64,000 bases of DNA from Neobacillus sp. FSL H8-0543 (GCF_038592905.1 NZ_CP151943.1:840001-904000); one strand, 5' to 3'. Counted from the first letter of the stretch, positions 1 to 12,061 are shown. Notes: generated from the sequence alone by a model not told the origin. Translations and numbers: made by a program.

Positions 1-433
1 CAGCTAGACGGCGTTTCGCTTCTTCATCGCCTTCTTCAATGCGATTTGCCAGTTTGATTTCCTCTTCACCGGACAGTAAATCGACACGACCAATCTCTTT
101 TAAATACATTCGAACAGGATCATTAATTTTAACTCCGGGAGGAACACTTAAATCATTTAGATCAAACTCATCATCATCTTCTTTTGCTAATTTTTTTGCA
201 CTTGGACCTTCTTCGTCACTTTCTCCAACTAATTCAATTCCTTGCTCACCGAGGAATTCTAAGAATTCATCCATTTGCTCAGAATCTAAATCAAAATTAG
301 CCATCTTTTCAGCAATATCGTCATGGGCCAGGACACCGGTTTTTTTTCCCAGTACAACTAACTGGTCTTTAACTTGTTCTAAGGTCAACTCATTTTCAGT
401 TGCCTCTTTTGAACGGGCTGATTTTTCAGCCAT
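1..433 (-). CDS. rpoD: RNA polymerase primary sigma factor SigA (RpoD), N-terminal part
   Basis: N-terminal 144 residues of the housekeeping sigma factor, which directs RNA polymerase to vegetative promoters; the rest lies beyond the left edge. The acidic region 1.1 includes a run of Glu/Asp near residue 80. It is followed by the start of region 1.2, with [17 protein letters not shown], a hallmark of primary sigma factors. The start MAEKSARS follows a GGAGGGGG ribosome-binding site. It lies 42 bp downstream of dnaG, the dnaG-sigA pairing of the Bacillus macromolecular synthesis operon. The missing C-terminus cannot be assessed. Confidence 0.97.
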   Translation of the reverse strand, partial: MAEKSARSKEATENELTLEQVKDQLVVLGKKTGVLAHDDIAEKMANFDLDSEQMDEFLEFLGEQGIELVGESDEEGPSAKKLAKEDDDEFDLNDLSVPPGVKINDPVRMYLKEIGRVDLLSGEEEIKLANRIEEGDEEAKRRLA

Positions 434-475
434 ATGTCCCCCTCCTTCCAGAATAAAAGACATTAAAAATGGAAT

Positions 476-2284
476 CTATAGCGATTTACGCAACTGATTA
501 ATTTCAGTACCAATTGCAGCAGCTCTTTTAATATCACTTTGTCGCTCTGCTTCTTTCATTTCCACTTCTTTTTCTCTTATCTTTAACAATTTTTGATAAT
601 TCAACACCTGTTTGATATAATCAGATAATTCTTGTGTGCTGATTTCATCGTTTATGGACATCATTTCAATCGTAACAACTATTCTTCTAAGATTTTCATC
701 TTGGATATAGGATAAAAATGCACTTGAATTAGGATTCAAATGATCTTCATAAAATCCAAACAAATAAGTTATTATCGCTTGATGCTCATCGATGTTAAAC
801 GTGTTACTCTTCAACATATCCTGAACCTTAAAAGCAACATCCCGGTTTTTTAGCATATGCGCAATTAAACGTCTCTCAGCCGTAACATGTTTCGGTTTTA
901 ATTCATTCTCTTGTTTGGGTATAAATACAGGCTTATTGTTTGTAGAATTACTGTTTGATTTTCGCTTTTCAGAAAAAAACATTTGTTTTTGTTGCTGTTT
1001 TAGTGCATCCAATGATAGTGAAAATTCAGATGCCAATTGCCGCAAATAATGATCCTTTTCTACAGCTTTCGTCAATGTACTAATTTCTTTAAGTATTTCT
1101 TCTATATACGCAAGCCTATCTCCTTCATTTTGAAGATTTTTTCCTCTTCGAAAATAAAGAAATTTAAATGACATCCAGGTTAGACTCGCCCCAATTACTT
1201 CATTTCGGAATTTTTCCAGACCATTTTTCTTAATATAATCATCCGGATCTAGACCATCAGGCATCATCGCTACTTTAACAGGACAGTCAGCATCATTAAG
1301 TAGAGTTCCTGCCCGAAAAGCAGCCTCAATTCCAGGTTTATCTGAATCGTAACAGATGGTTACGGACTGGACATTTTGACGACGGATTAAAGAAATATGT
1401 TCTTGCGTCAATGATGTTCCCATTGTCGCGACGCCATTTTCAATTCCTGCTCGATCTGCAGCAATTACATCGGCAAATCCTTCAAAGAGAACGACATGTT
1501 GTAATTTTCGAATACTCGGCTTAGCTTGATGAAAATTGTATAAAATTTTACTTTTATTAAAGATTGCTGTTTCGGGACTATTTAAATATTTGGGCTCATC
1601 GGCCCCCAATGATCTCCCAGAAAAGGCAATCGGTTTTCCATTGCGATCAAAAATCGGAAACATAATTCGATCCCGAAATCTGTCAAAGAAAGTCCCGTCT
1701 CTCTCACGTTTGATAATCAGTCCAGCTTTTTCCATTCCTTCAGGTGAAAAACCTCGTTTTGTAAGAAATTTATATACAAAATCCCAGGAATTTAAGGAAT
1801 AGCCAATTTGAAATTTATCAATCGATTCTCTAGTAAAACCTCTTTGAAGTAAATACTCTAATGCATGTTGACCATCTTTTGTATTTACCAATAAATGGTG
1901 GTAAAATTTAAGTAATAGCTCATGTGCATCAAGCATCACTTGAAGCTCTGGAGAAACACTAATCTTTTTCCCAGTTGCTATAGAGTTTATCTGCAAGTCA
2001 ATATTCGCCTTGTCAGCTAACTTAATGGCAGCTTCTTGAAATGAGATTCCTTCCAGCTCCATTAAAAACGAAAAAACATTTCCGCCAGCTCCGCATCCAA
2101 AGCAATGGAAAATTTGCTTGTCAGATGAAACAGAAAATGATGGGGTACTTTCTCCATGGAAAGGACATAATCCGAAGTAATTTCGCCCCTGTTTTTTTAG
2201 TTGAACATAATCACTGATTAACTCAACAATATCAACAGACTGACGAATTTGGCTGATTTTTTCTTCGGCAATTCGGTCTGCCAT
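476..2284 (-). CDS. dnaG: DNA primase DnaG
   Basis: Synthesises RNA primers for the replication fork in partnership with the DnaB-type helicase. The 602 residues are full length. The N-terminal zinc ribbon uses Cys40, His43, Cys61 and Cys64 (CPFH and CFGC). The TOPRIM core shows the metal-binding Glu in VVLFEGFADV and the acidic pair in YDSDKPG. The C-terminal ~150 residues are the helicase-binding region. It is directly upstream of sigA. Upstream, where yqxD normally lies, only a yqxD remnant remains. Confidence 0.97.
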   Translation of the reverse strand: MADRIAEEKISQIRQSVDIVELISDYVQLKKQGRNYFGLCPFHGESTPSFSVSSDKQIFHCFGCGAGGNVFSFLMELEGISFQEAAIKLADKANIDLQINSIATGKKISVSPELQVMLDAHELLLKFYHHLLVNTKDGQHALEYLLQRGFTRESIDKFQIGYSLNSWDFVYKFLTKRGFSPEGMEKAGLIIKRERDGTFFDRFRDRIMFPIFDRNGKPIAFSGRSLGADEPKYLNSPETAIFNKSKILYNFHQAKPSIRKLQHVVLFEGFADVIAADRAGIENGVATMGTSLTQEHISLIRRQNVQSVTICYDSDKPGIEAAFRAGTLLNDADCPVKVAMMPDGLDPDDYIKKNGLEKFRNEVIGASLTWMSFKFLYFRRGKNLQNEGDRLAYIEEILKEISTLTKAVEKDHYLRQLASEFSLSLDALKQQQKQMFFSEKRKSNSNSTNNKPVFIPKQENELKPKHVTAERRLIAHMLKNRDVAFKVQDMLKSNTFNIDEHQAIITYLFGFYEDHLNPNSSAFLSYIQDENLRRIVVTIEMMSINDEISTQELSDYIKQVLNYQKLLKIREKEVEMKEAERQSDIKRAAAIGTEINQLRKSL

Positions 2285-2342
2285 GAAAACAACTCCATTT
2301 TGCCTTTCGCCTTATAAGAGGCGCTTTTAGCTTTTCTAAAAA

Positions 2343-2712
2343 TAATATTCTGCAAGCAATAATGAAATTCCTGCAAATTTCGACAAAATTATTGCTAATT
2401 GCTATTAATTTTGATCGCTCCTCGGAACTTAAAGGGTTTGGCCCTTTACCGTATACACCCCTTTTTTCTTGCTTTAGAAAATAAAATCAGCGCAAGTTAA
2501 GTGCAGTTTTAATTCCTTCTTCTTCAAATAGATTTCCCATAGGTGATATCACCTGTACATCGTCATGTTGCATTTATATATGTAATATCAGTTATCCCAT
2601 GGTGGTCATATGAAGAGACAAAAAGAACTTTAAGGAAAAATCCAGAAGTGAATTCGACAATTTCCTCTTTAGCCAGACACGAATCTGCATCGCAAAAATC
2701 GTGGGCAGCCCT
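2343..2712 (-). pseudogene. yqxD: Decayed yqxD (YaiI/YqxD family, DUF188) gene
   Basis: Translating the minus strand by hand gives two pieces of the YqxD family. The first (about 2581-2712) reads PTIFCDADSC, AKEEIVEF and VLFVSSYDHHG, matching the family N-terminus IFVDADACPVK...EIV...FVASYNH. The second (about 2343-2553) reads DVQVISPMGNLFEEEGI, a TGA stop, then KRGVYGKGPNPLSSEERSK, matching the C-terminal SPRG...NID and RRQGIYTKGP...EEDR. The middle of the protein (the W-Y-VD...TQD-GLA segment) is missing. There is no in-frame start codon and at least one internal stop at each break. The position between yqfL and dnaG is exactly where yqxD sits in B. subtilis. The family is taken from memory; the gene cannot give an intact product. 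Confidence 0.8.
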
Positions 2713-2940
2713 TTATAATAGTACTAATTCTACATCATTTCGCGTATTCCTTCTTTACCAGCCAACTTTTATTAAAAGGATTAATGTCGAATTTTTTTCT
2801 ATGGGTTTCCTTGACATCTATCAATAAATAGTTTATTCGTTCAGATGCAAGTCTAAACCTAAAAGTTTCATTTTTATCACAATTTTTTATTATAGTACAT
2901 TTATTATGATATTTCCATAACTTTTTTATTTTTTTGTGCA

Positions 2941-3029
2941 AAAACAAAAGATGCTAGTGCGCGTTTAGCGAAGTACACTAGTCGCCGGGCGCTGAGCTGG
3001 ATTCAGATAACTATTTCAAAGTTATCCAA
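2941..3029 (+). repeat. Intergenic repeat, short copy A
   Basis: About 89 bp sharing both ends with the larger copies at 30941 and 34571: GCGCGTTTAGCGA near the left end, CACTAGTCGC...GGGCGCT and then GAGCTGGATTCAG. The right-hand 29 bp (2999-3027) are identical to the corresponding end of the copy at 34571 (opposite strand) and form a GATAACT/AGTTATC hairpin. The ~100 bp middle block of the other copies is absent. It lies between yqfL and the yqxD remnant. The rest of the gene-free stretch (2713-2940 and 3030-3089) shows nothing I can support. Confidence 0.8.
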
Positions 3030-3089
3030 ACAAAATTATTTTATTAATTTCTTATCGAATATTAAAACACATAATCCTAAGACTATGTG

Positions 3090-3899
3090 CTAGTTGGTCC
3101 TTTTATGAACATAATTAAGAATAACGTTCGCTGTTTCCTCCACTGCTTTGTTGGTAACATCTATGACAGGGCAATTGATTTTGGTAACAATTTTATCAAA
3201 AAAGGTTAATTCATCACGAATTCGTTCAATATTTGCATAACTGGCTTTATCATTTAATCCTAAAGAAATTAACCGTTCGCGCCTAATATTATTTAATTTC
3301 TCCGGACTAATTTTCAATCCGAAACATTTTTCTGCAGGAACCTTGTACAGCTCCTCAGGAGGGTCTACTTCAGGTACAAGGGGTACATTCGCTACTTTTA
3401 GCCGTCTTAACGCTAAATACTGTGATAAGGGCGTCTTAGACGTTCTGGAGACACCAATTAAAACAATATCCGCTTTTAATATCCCTCTTGGATCACGTCC
3501 ATCATCATATTTTACTGCAAATTCGATGGCTTCTATCTTTTTAAAGTAATCCTCATCCAGTTTTCTGACAAGTCCTGGTTCATATAAAGGAGTTTTTCCA
3601 CTATATTGTTGGATTTGATCCATAATTGGGCCGATTAAATCCACAGCTTGAATTCCTGCTTGTTCCGCCATTTTCTTCATATATTCACGAATATCTGGTT
3701 TTACCAGGGTAAATGCAATCATTGCATGGTCCATCTTTACAAGTGAAATTACTTCATCGATATGTCCCGTTTCTTCTACATACGGAAACCTTTTTAAAAC
3801 CATTCCCGAACCATTAAACTGGCTGATTGCTGCCTTTGTAACTAATTCAGCCGTTTCTCCGACAGAATCAGAAACTACATAAATGATTTGCTTGCTCAT
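3090..3899 (-). CDS. yqfL: Putative pyruvate, phosphate dikinase regulatory protein YqfL
   Basis: Bifunctional kinase/phosphorylase family (DUF299) that reversibly phosphorylates PPDK or PEP synthetase, so a control on gluconeogenic PEP formation. The 269 residues are typical. The N-terminus has [13 protein letters not shown] and the nucleotide-binding loop GVSRTSKT is at residues 149-156. The start follows a GGGGAGG-type site. It lies 54 bp downstream of ccpN, a repressor of gluconeogenic genes, as in B. subtilis. The B. subtilis partner enzyme is not clear, so the exact substrate is inferred from the family. Confidence 0.9.
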   Translation of the reverse strand: MSKQIIYVVSDSVGETAELVTKAAISQFNGSGMVLKRFPYVEETGHIDEVISLVKMDHAMIAFTLVKPDIREYMKKMAEQAGIQAVDLIGPIMDQIQQYSGKTPLYEPGLVRKLDEDYFKKIEAIEFAVKYDDGRDPRGILKADIVLIGVSRTSKTPLSQYLALRRLKVANVPLVPEVDPPEELYKVPAEKCFGLKISPEKLNNIRRERLISLGLNDKASYANIERIRDELTFFDKIVTKINCPVIDVTNKAVEETANVILNYVHKRTN

Positions 3900-3953
3900 T
3901 CCTCCCCAACAGCTCCTCTATGTTTGATTTCTTGTCTAAAACAGGTTTCCACA

Positions 3954-4586
3954 TTACTCATTCTCTAAAGCCACAAATGCTTTGGTGATATTTGTTTTAG
4001 TAATTCTTCCGATCACTTCGAATCCTTTATCTGTACTTCTAACAATTGGCAGGGCATCGATTTGCTTATCAATGAGTATTTTAGCTATATCTATTAACAA
4101 ATCGTCCATTTCACACATAGTAATGTTCGGCATCCTCGTCATAATAATATTAATTGGTAGCGAGGTAAGCTCTTGGTTGCCAATACTTGCTCTTAACAGA
4201 TCTTTCCTAGATACAACCCCTACTAAAAGAGAATTATGATCAACTACAAATAATGATCCGACATCTTCAAGAAACATGGTGCAAATAGCATCATAAACAG
4301 AAACATTTTCTTTTACGACGATAGGCATAGACTTATAGTCTTTTACGAATATTTTTTGTAAACTTTCTGTCAAAAGCTGATTACCAGATTTACCTGTATA
4401 GAAATAACCAACCCTCGGTCTTGCATCTAAGTATCCTGACATCGTTAGGATAGACAAGTCAGGTCGTAAAGTCGCTCTTGTTAAGTTTAGCCGTTCGGCA
4501 ATTTGCTCACCGGTAATTGGACCGTTTTCTTTTACTATTTCAATTATCCGGTCTTGGCGCTTCGTCAGTTCTATCTCCCTCACCAC
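3954..4586 (-). CDS. ccpN: Transcriptional repressor CcpN (HTH plus two CBS domains)
   Basis: DNA-binding repressor of gluconeogenic genes under glycolytic conditions. The N-terminal ~65 residues are a winged HTH (LTKRQDRIIEIVKENGPITG...LNLTRATLRPDLSIL). Residues ~80-205 hold two CBS domains, expected to sense adenine nucleotides. The 210-residue length fits the family. It sits between glyQS upstream and yqfL downstream, the conserved glycyl-tRNA synthetase-ccpN-yqfL arrangement. A terminator after glyQS (4721) separates it, so it probably has its own promoter in 4587-4720; I did not identify one confidently. Confidence 0.92.
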   Translation of the reverse strand: MVREIELTKRQDRIIEIVKENGPITGEQIAERLNLTRATLRPDLSILTMSGYLDARPRVGYFYTGKSGNQLLTESLQKIFVKDYKSMPIVVKENVSVYDAICTMFLEDVGSLFVVDHNSLLVGVVSRKDLLRASIGNQELTSLPINIIMTRMPNITMCEMDDLLIDIAKILIDKQIDALPIVRSTDKGFEVIGRITKTNITKAFVALENE

Positions 4587-4720
4587 CCTATTTTTTCCGC
4601 AATATGTATATTTAGTTAAGCATTAAATTACTCAGACAAGCTATATCCTTATTAGTGATATTATATACTAATTAGTTTTTATTTGGTAAGAATACATAAA
4701 TTCATAGGCTGAAAAGTGAT

Positions 4721-4747
4721 AAAAGGTACGGAAAACCGCACCTTTTA
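4721..4747 (-). terminator. Terminator after glyQS
   Basis: On the minus strand AAAAGGTGCGG, loop TTTT, then CCGTACCTTTT form a stem of about 11 pairs with one mismatch, just beyond the glyQS stop. The T-rich 3' arm suits intrinsic termination. Confidence 0.7.
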
Positions 4748-4759
4748 TCTAAACAGTTA

Positions 4760-6142
4760 TTAAAACATGACTTTTTCCTGTATAAAGCTGACAAGTTCTG
4801 CAATCGGCAAACGAGTTTGTTCCATTGTATCACGGTCACGGATTGTTACCATATTGTCTTCTTTTGAGTCAAAATCATACGTAATACAGAATGGTGTACC
4901 AATTTCATCATGGCGGCGGTATCGCTTGCCAATTGATCCAGATTCGTCATAGTCAACCGAGAAATGCTTTGCTAATGTTTCAAATACTAATCTTGCTTCA
5001 TCAGACAGTTTTTTAGATAAAGGAAGAATTGCTGCCTTATATGGAGCTAAAGCAGGATGAAAATGCATGACCGTTCTGGACGTGCCATCTTCAAGCTGTT
5101 CCTCATCATATGCATCAATTAAAAAGGCTAGCGTTACCCGATCAGCACCAAGTGATGGCTCAATACAATACGGAACATATTTTTCATTTGTTTCGGGATC
5201 CAGATAATTAAAATCTTCACCTGAAAATTGCATATGCTGTTTTAAATCATAATCTGTTCGGGAGGCAACACCCCAGAGTTCGCCCCAGCCAAATGGGAAT
5301 TTGTATTCAAAGTCTGTTGTCGCATTACTGTAATGGGAAAGTTCATCATCAGAATGGTCACGAAGCCGTAAGTTTTCTTTGTTTAATCCCAGTGTCAACA
5401 ACCACTGTTCCGCAAAATCCTTCCAGTAATTGAACCATTTTAAATCTTCACCTGGCTTACAGAAGAATTCAAGTTCCATTTGCTCAAACTCTCTCGTCCG
5501 GAAAGTAAAGTTACCTGGTGTAATTTCATTTCTAAAACTTTTTCCAATTTGGGCAATACCAAATGGCAGCTTCTTTCTCATCGTCCGCTGGACATTTTTA
5601 AAGTTAACAAATATACCTTGAGCCGTTTCCGGGCGAAGGAAAATTTCATTTGTACTGGACTCCGTTACACCTTGGAAGGTTTTAAACATTAAGTTAAATT
5701 GGCGAATGCCTGTAAAGTCTTTACTGCCACAGTCAGGACAGATAATCGCATGTTCTTTTATAAGCTCTTCCATTTTTTCAAACGGCAAGCCATCTACAAC
5801 CATTTCAATGCCTTTTTCATCAAGTGCGTTTTCAATTAACTTATCTGCCCGATGTCTGGCCTTACATTTCTTACAGTCAATCATCGGGTCGTTGAAGTTC
5901 CCAATATGTCCTGAAGCTTCCCATGTTTTTGGATTCATAAGGATGCTTGCATCTAAACCGACATTATAAGGGGATTCTCGGACAAATTTTTTCCACCATG
6001 CCTGCTTAATATTATTTTTAAATTCAACACCCAGCGGACCATAATCCCAAGTGTTTGCCAGTCCACCGTAAATTTCTGAACCAGGAAAAATAAAGCCCCT
6101 GTGTTTCGCATGAGAAACAATTTGCTCCATTGTTACATTCAT
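4760..6142 (-). CDS. glyQS: Glycyl-tRNA synthetase, single-chain (alpha2) class II type
   Basis: Charges tRNA-Gly with glycine. The 460-residue protein begins [19 protein letters not shown] and is the homodimeric form, not the alpha2-beta2 GlyQ/GlyS pair of B. subtilis. Class II motifs are visible: motif 2 around [19 protein letters not shown] and motif 3 near [14 protein letters not shown], plus a zinc-binding CKKC...CPDC insert. I start at 6142 because AAGGAG precedes it at good spacing; an upstream in-frame ATG at 6184 falls in the T-box terminator. A glycine T-box leader lies directly upstream. Confidence 0.96.
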   Translation of the reverse strand: MNVTMEQIVSHAKHRGFIFPGSEIYGGLANTWDYGPLGVEFKNNIKQAWWKKFVRESPYNVGLDASILMNPKTWEASGHIGNFNDPMIDCKKCKARHRADKLIENALDEKGIEMVVDGLPFEKMEELIKEHAIICPDCGSKDFTGIRQFNLMFKTFQGVTESSTNEIFLRPETAQGIFVNFKNVQRTMRKKLPFGIAQIGKSFRNEITPGNFTFRTREFEQMELEFFCKPGEDLKWFNYWKDFAEQWLLTLGLNKENLRLRDHSDDELSHYSNATTDFEYKFPFGWGELWGVASRTDYDLKQHMQFSGEDFNYLDPETNEKYVPYCIEPSLGADRVTLAFLIDAYDEEQLEDGTSRTVMHFHPALAPYKAAILPLSKKLSDEARLVFETLAKHFSVDYDESGSIGKRYRRHDEIGTPFCITYDFDSKEDNMVTIRDRDTMEQTRLPIAELVSFIQEKVMF

Positions 6143-6154
6143 CTTCTTTTTGCT

Positions 6155-6400
6155 CCTTTTTAATAAAATTAAAAAAACTCCCATCCCTATGCCTTGTAAG
6201 CATAGGGACGAGAGTTACCCGCGGTTCCACCCTATTTGCTGCATAAAGCAGCCTCTTTCATTTGTGTCAATAAAAACACGATTGCTCAAGAATGCCTTCC
6301 TTAGTGCTCTATACCCTAGCTTTCACTATCCTAGGTTCGCTTTTACAGAGGTTTCTAAGTACTATTTTCTCTCATAGCAATTATCATATTAAAAATCATA
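6155..6400 (-). promoter_or_regulatory. T-box riboswitch (glycine) leader of glyQS
   Basis: The minus strand carries the T-box core AGGGTGGAACCGCGG (6218-6232). It is followed by a terminator: CCCTATGC, loop, GCATAGGG and a run of Ts ending just before the glyQS ribosome-binding site. The TGGA bulge pairs with the UCCA 3' end expected of uncharged tRNA-Gly. Upstream, a stem I region contains a GGC triplet at 6294-6296, a glycine codon in a plausible specifier position. Expected action: uncharged tRNA-Gly stabilises the antiterminator and allows glyQS expression. The 5' limit is approximate. Confidence 0.93.
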
Positions 6401-6434
6401 TTAACGAAAACTAGAAAGCTTGTCAATAATACAT

Positions 6435-7187
6435 CTATAGGAGGTTGCGAAATTGGTCCATTGAATTTAGAAATTTCTTTGATTTCAAGTGAAGTCCCGA
6501 GTATTCCTCATAGTAGGCTGTGATGACTTTCTTTAATTCAGCCTTTGTTTCTTCTTTAATAGAAATACTTCCTAACCTTGAAAGATCAAAATAATAAAAT
6601 AGTCGTAATAATTTCACAGTTGCAGGTAATAATTTAAAATGGTAAGGATCCTTATCCAAACAACGGTGGCAAATAAAACCACCCTCTCTAATTGAAAAAG
6701 AAAAATTTCCGTCTGTACTTCCGCAAACAGAACATCGGTTTAATATCGGATTCATACCCAGCACATTTAGCATTTTCATCTCATAGATATTCATCAAAAC
6801 ATCCGGTTCATAACCTTCATTCATATAATTTAATGTTTGAAATAAAAGTTCAAAATGAAAAGGGTTTGGTTTTTTATCCTCTGTGCATTTATCAGTTAAT
6901 TCAACGATGTAACTGGCATAGGCCGTTAAGAAAATGTCTTCACCAATAGAACGGAAACTGGTAATCATTTCGCCCTGCTGTACAGTCCCCAGTCCCGTCC
7001 CTCTTTGAACTAAGAAGTATCCGTGGGTAAATAGTTGGGTTATGGAGGAAAGACGGCTCTTAGGCTTCTTAGCGCCTCTAGCCATGACGCCAATCTTTCC
7101 CCATTCTCTCGTATATAAGGTTATGATTTTATTTGTTTCACCATAGTCTGTTGTTCTAATGATGATGCCTTCACATTTCTGAAGCAT
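6435..7187 (-). CDS. recO: DNA repair protein RecO
   Basis: Recombination mediator that, with RecF and RecR, loads RecA onto SSB-coated DNA. The 250 residues are full length. The N-terminal OB fold starts [22 protein letters not shown]. The central zinc finger has CSVCG...CHRC (residues ~150-180). It follows yqzL and era in the conserved era-yqzL-recO order. Confidence 0.96.
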   Translation of the reverse strand: MLQKCEGIIIRTTDYGETNKIITLYTREWGKIGVMARGAKKPKSRLSSITQLFTHGYFLVQRGTGLGTVQQGEMITSFRSIGEDIFLTAYASYIVELTDKCTEDKKPNPFHFELLFQTLNYMNEGYEPDVLMNIYEMKMLNVLGMNPILNRCSVCGSTDGNFSFSIREGGFICHRCLDKDPYHFKLLPATVKLLRLFYYFDLSRLGSISIKEETKAELKKVITAYYEEYSGLHLKSKKFLNSMDQFRNLL

Positions 7188-7220
7188 GTACTGTCACCAT
7201 CCCGTATTACAGAGACAAAC

Positions 7221-7358
7221 TTATGAAAAATCGATTTGTGCTAGCTCTTCATTTAGATTTCCGGGTATTTCTTGGTTTTCCTTCTCAAGCTCTTTTATAA
7301 GAAGATATGTGTCAATATTACCTGTCTGCAGGAATACTTTCCACGTAAAATCCATCAT
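7221..7358 (-). CDS. yqzL: Small protein YqzL
   Basis: A 45-residue open frame, MMDFTWKVFLQTGNIDTYLL...EELAQIDFS, preceded by AAAGGTGGGG. It resembles the YqzL family, whose members are about 47 residues and lie between era and recO in Bacillus, exactly the position here. Function is unknown. The second Met (7355) is an equally good start and gives slightly better spacing. The upstream gap 7359-7509 to era shows no other gene. Confidence 0.85.
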   Translation of the reverse strand: MMDFTWKVFLQTGNIDTYLLIKELEKENQEIPGNLNEELAQIDFS

Positions 7359-7509
7359 GAAAACCCCACCTTTCAATATTAGACTAGCTTAGTGTCAATC
7401 CCAAACCTTACAATTATCATAGCCTGCCCGAGCAGAATTCATAAGACGAAAATATTGTTAATGTTGTCCATGCATAATCTGAAAGTAGCGTTAATATTTT
7501 AGATAGGTA

Positions 7510-8866
<1,357 letters not shown>

Positions 8867-9034
8867 TTAAATTTGTCACAAAATCATCACAATTAATGAA
8901 ATTGTAATGAAAGAAATTGAATTTTCATAAAAATCAGCCAATTACCCACTTTTTAGCATAGAAAGCTGTTACGTTATTTTACCGAATTAACCATTCCTTT
9001 TCAAATTGCTTTCAGCTTCCTTCTGTTTTTCAGC

Positions 9035-9421
9035 CTAAAGCAGGCTAATTATCTTTGGTAAAAAGATGATTATGCCGATGATTATTGCTGTAATAGCATA
9101 AACGAAAACTGCCCCGGCAGCAATATCTTTTGCCTGTTCTGCGAGCGGATGGTACTCCTCAGTAATCAGGTCTACCACCCTCTCAATTGCTGTATTAACT
9201 AATTCAAGAGATATCATGCCGCCAATTGCTAAAACAACAACAATCCACTCTATATAGGATAACGAAAAGAAAAACGAACAGCCGATAACAATAACGGAGC
9301 TAATTAAATGGAATCTCAAGTTTCTTTCATTCAAACTCGCTGTCCGAATACCATTCACTGCATATGAAAAGGATTTCAATATCTGATAAAAACTTTTATT
9401 ATCGGGTGAGGCCATATTCAT
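9035..9421 (-). CDS. dgkA: Undecaprenol/diacylglycerol kinase DgkA
   Basis: Small membrane kinase; in Bacillus this family phosphorylates undecaprenol, recycling the wall-precursor lipid carrier. The ~128 residues contain three hydrophobic segments and the signature [14 protein letters not shown] start at MNMASPDNK (9421), inside the end of ybeY; MASPDNK (9415) is the alternative. A longer frame to 9481 only reads through ybeY. The tight overlap implies coupling to ybeY. Confidence 0.92.
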   Translation of the reverse strand: MNMASPDNKSFYQILKSFSYAVNGIRTASLNERNLRFHLISSVIVIGCSFFFSLSYIEWIVVVLAIGGMISLELVNTAIERVVDLITEEYHPLAEQAKDIAAGAVFVYAITAIIIGIIIFLPKIISLL

Positions 9422-9872
9422 CCAAAATTTCTTTCTGCAGCGTAAACATTTCTTCTTCCTCTGACTCATGCATATGGTCATATCCTAAAAGATGCAAAAA
9501 GCCATGTACAGCTAGGAATCCAAGCTCACGTATAAAAGAATGTCCATAATCAACCGCCTGTTCGTTTGCCTTTGCTACTGAAATAATGATATCTCCTAAG
9601 ACTCGCGGCATTCCATTGGCTGAGATTTCTGCCTCACCCTCACCAAGTTCCTCCATGGCGAAGGAAATAACATCAGTGGGGGAATCCTTCTCCCTGTATT
9701 CCTTATTAATTTCATGAATTCTTTCATTCGATACAAAGGTAACGGATACTTCACTTTCATCTTCAATTTTCTGTTTTTCTGCAGCAAAATTCAATAGATT
9801 TTCTATCTCATTTAGTTGCTCCTCAGTTAGTTCATTTGTTTCATCTACAATATCTATCATTAATTTGGTCAT
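9399..9872 (-). CDS. ybeY: Endoribonuclease YbeY (rRNA maturation factor)
   Basis: Metal-dependent RNase acting in 16S rRNA 3'-end processing and ribosome quality control. The 157 residues carry the zinc motif [11 protein letters not shown] (His-x3-His-x5-His) near residue 125, and [14 protein letters not shown] upstream of it. It overlaps pgpH by 4 bp upstream and dgkA downstream. Confidence 0.96.
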   Translation of the reverse strand: MTKLMIDIVDETNELTEEQLNEIENLLNFAAEKQKIEDESEVSVTFVSNERIHEINKEYREKDSPTDVISFAMEELGEGEAEISANGMPRVLGDIIISVAKANEQAVDYGHSFIRELGFLAVHGFLHLLGYDHMHESEEEEMFTLQKEILDEYGLTR

Positions 9873-12061
9873 ATTTGGACCACCTTCTTCTTTATTTCTG
9901 GGTATTCAATTCTTGAGTGAAAAATCCCTTTTAACGTTTCACAGAAAGAGTGCGCTACCGTCTCTATTTCTTTTAAGGTTAGATCACATTCATTCAATTG
10001 CCCATCTTGGAGCCGGTCGGCAATGATATCTCTCACTAAAGATTCAATAGTCTCAGGTGTCGGTTGCCTTAGCGACCTGACAGCCGCTTCAACACTATCA
10101 GCAATCCCTATAACCGCTGACTCCTTTGTCTGTGCCTTAGGACCTGGATAACGATAATCCTCCTCCTTCACATTTTCTCCGTTTTGTAATGCTTTATGGT
10201 AAAAGAATTTCAGCAAAGTAGTTCCGTGATGCTGTTCAGCTATATGGATAATTTCCTTTGGCATGTGATATTTTTTTAATATTTCCACACCATCTATTAC
10301 ATGGGAAATAATTATATTTGCACTTTTATCACACGGAAGCCGATCATGCGGATTTTCACCATGCATTTGGTTTTCAATAAAAAAGTTTGGCCTTCTTGTT
10401 TTTCCAATATCATGATAATAGCAGCCAACCCTCGCTAAAAGACCATTCGCACCGATTGCCTCGCAGGCAGCATCGGCAAGATTAGCTACCATTACACTAT
10501 GATGATATGTACCTGGTGCCTCCATTAAAATCTTTCTAAGCAGCGGGTGGTTGGGATTCGACAGTTCGATTAGTTTCATTGTCGAAAGAATTCCAAAGCT
10601 AGCCTCAAATAGCGGTAGTAATCCCATCGTTAATACTGCAGATCCAATCCCCGAAAAGATAGCAGTTAAGATATGATAACCATACTCTAGACCCGTAAAT
10701 TGGCCATTGGGCAGAAACATAAGCGTCCAAATTGTAAATAGATTTACTATTGCAGCCAATGAGCCTGCCTGAAGGATTTTCGAACGTTGATTTTGTTCAC
10801 TCAAAAAAAGGATACCAGCTAAACCACTAAATAAAATATAAATTCCTACTGAAAAATTTAGCGTTCCAGAAACCCCTTCATTGAATAGTACACTGCCGCA
10901 AACCGCTAAAATGATTGATGTATGGATTGCAAGCTTTTCATCAATCAAAATCTTTACTAACATTCCTCCCATTGCTGCAGGAAATAAATATCCAATCCCT
11001 GAATAGTTAAAGATTTGCAGCATGCTGGTAATTTTTAGAATTGCTAGTGTTAAGATAAAAATTATCCCAAACATGAGAAGATTCGCCTGTCTTTTTTCTG
11101 GCTCTGTTTTCATTTGGTAGAAATAATAATAAACAGCAGATAGGATAATAGTAATAAGAATAATCAATCCGATTAACGGCTTAAATGATTTCTCAGTATC
11201 CAAAAGACCTACTAATTCAAGTTGACGATACTCTTCTTGCCTAATTAATTTACCTTCTTCAATAATTATTTGCCCTTGTAGAATTTTTACAGACTCGACA
11301 TTATCTGCAGCTTGTTTACGTAATTCTTCTGTTGCAGTAGGATCGTAAAATTCATTTTGAATAACTGCATAACGTCCTAATTCTATCGATGCATTCTTCA
11401 AATCTGAATTAAGCGGTGCAAACTTTAGCTCTTCTTCTAAATTCTTTTTAGCATTTTCTACATCATCTGCAGATATTCTTTTACTCATTACATTGTTGAT
11501 TGCTGTAACCGTTAAGTCCTTTGCAATCGATAATTCCTCATTACTTGCGTGTACAAGTGCTATAAAAACTTGACCTGATAAATCCTTCGTCAACTGCTCT
11601 GTTAACTTAGACTTTAATATTGTGACTTCTTCATCAATAGACGGTTCTGTTACCTCAATTTGTTCTCCTGTATCATTATCATTATCAGTACTAGTCTCTT
11701 CATTTTTTTTCTTTATCGCTGCTTTAATTTCGTTATTTACCTCTATTGCAGAGTCAAAAATCGAGCTGATTAAATCAACCTGATTAGATGAATACTCCTT
11801 TTTTAAGGTATATACATCCTGCACTTGGTCCAATGCTTCCTGGCGTTTTTTTTCTGTACTCTCTTTATCCTCCACTGTTCCAGGGGAACGGATGGTTTTT
11901 TCAGCAACAGTTAACGGACTTATATCTAGTTTCTCCGGTTTTACATTATTGTACATCGTCCCAAATAACACAATACCAATCACAAAGAAAAATAATACGC
12001 GGAAAAATGTAAGATTGAGAAGCTTTTTTATATGAATAAAGTACTGCTGTATTTTTTTCAA
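9869..12061 (-). CDS. pgpH: Cyclic di-AMP phosphodiesterase PgpH (7TM-HD protein)
   Basis: Membrane phosphodiesterase that degrades c-di-AMP (YqfF in B. subtilis). The 730 residues run in order: an N-terminal membrane anchor (~20-40), a large extracellular 7TMR-HDED domain (~45-280), about seven membrane helices (~290-470), then a cytoplasmic HD domain with [11 protein letters not shown] and CYYHDIGK (~500-560) and a later HGTTLL...YPGPKAQ segment. It lies between phoH and ybeY, with a terminator just upstream at 12202, so it probably starts its own transcript. Confidence 0.95.
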   Translation of the reverse strand: MKKIQQYFIHIKKLLNLTFFRVLFFFVIGIVLFGTMYNNVKPEKLDISPLTVAEKTIRSPGTVEDKESTEKKRQEALDQVQDVYTLKKEYSSNQVDLISSIFDSAIEVNNEIKAAIKKKNEETSTDNDNDTGEQIEVTEPSIDEEVTILKSKLTEQLTKDLSGQVFIALVHASNEELSIAKDLTVTAINNVMSKRISADDVENAKKNLEEELKFAPLNSDLKNASIELGRYAVIQNEFYDPTATEELRKQAADNVESVKILQGQIIIEEGKLIRQEEYRQLELVGLLDTEKSFKPLIGLIILITIILSAVYYYFYQMKTEPEKRQANLLMFGIIFILTLAILKITSMLQIFNYSGIGYLFPAAMGGMLVKILIDEKLAIHTSIILAVCGSVLFNEGVSGTLNFSVGIYILFSGLAGILFLSEQNQRSKILQAGSLAAIVNLFTIWTLMFLPNGQFTGLEYGYHILTAIFSGIGSAVLTMGLLPLFEASFGILSTMKLIELSNPNHPLLRKILMEAPGTYHHSVMVANLADAACEAIGANGLLARVGCYYHDIGKTRRPNFFIENQMHGENPHDRLPCDKSANIIISHVIDGVEILKKYHMPKEIIHIAEQHHGTTLLKFFYHKALQNGENVKEEDYRYPGPKAQTKESAVIGIADSVEAAVRSLRQPTPETIESLVRDIIADRLQDGQLNECDLTLKEIETVAHSFCETLKGIFHSRIEYPEIKKKVVQI

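Noticed and set aside
2543..2827. 94-codon + strand frame, and a 70-codon minus-strand frame at 2735-2947
   Set aside because: No ribosome-binding sites; the first is antisense to the yqxD remnant and the second has biased low-complexity composition.
6150..6377. 75-codon + strand frame near glyQS
   Set aside because: Lies in the T-box leader, which explains the sequence conservation better.
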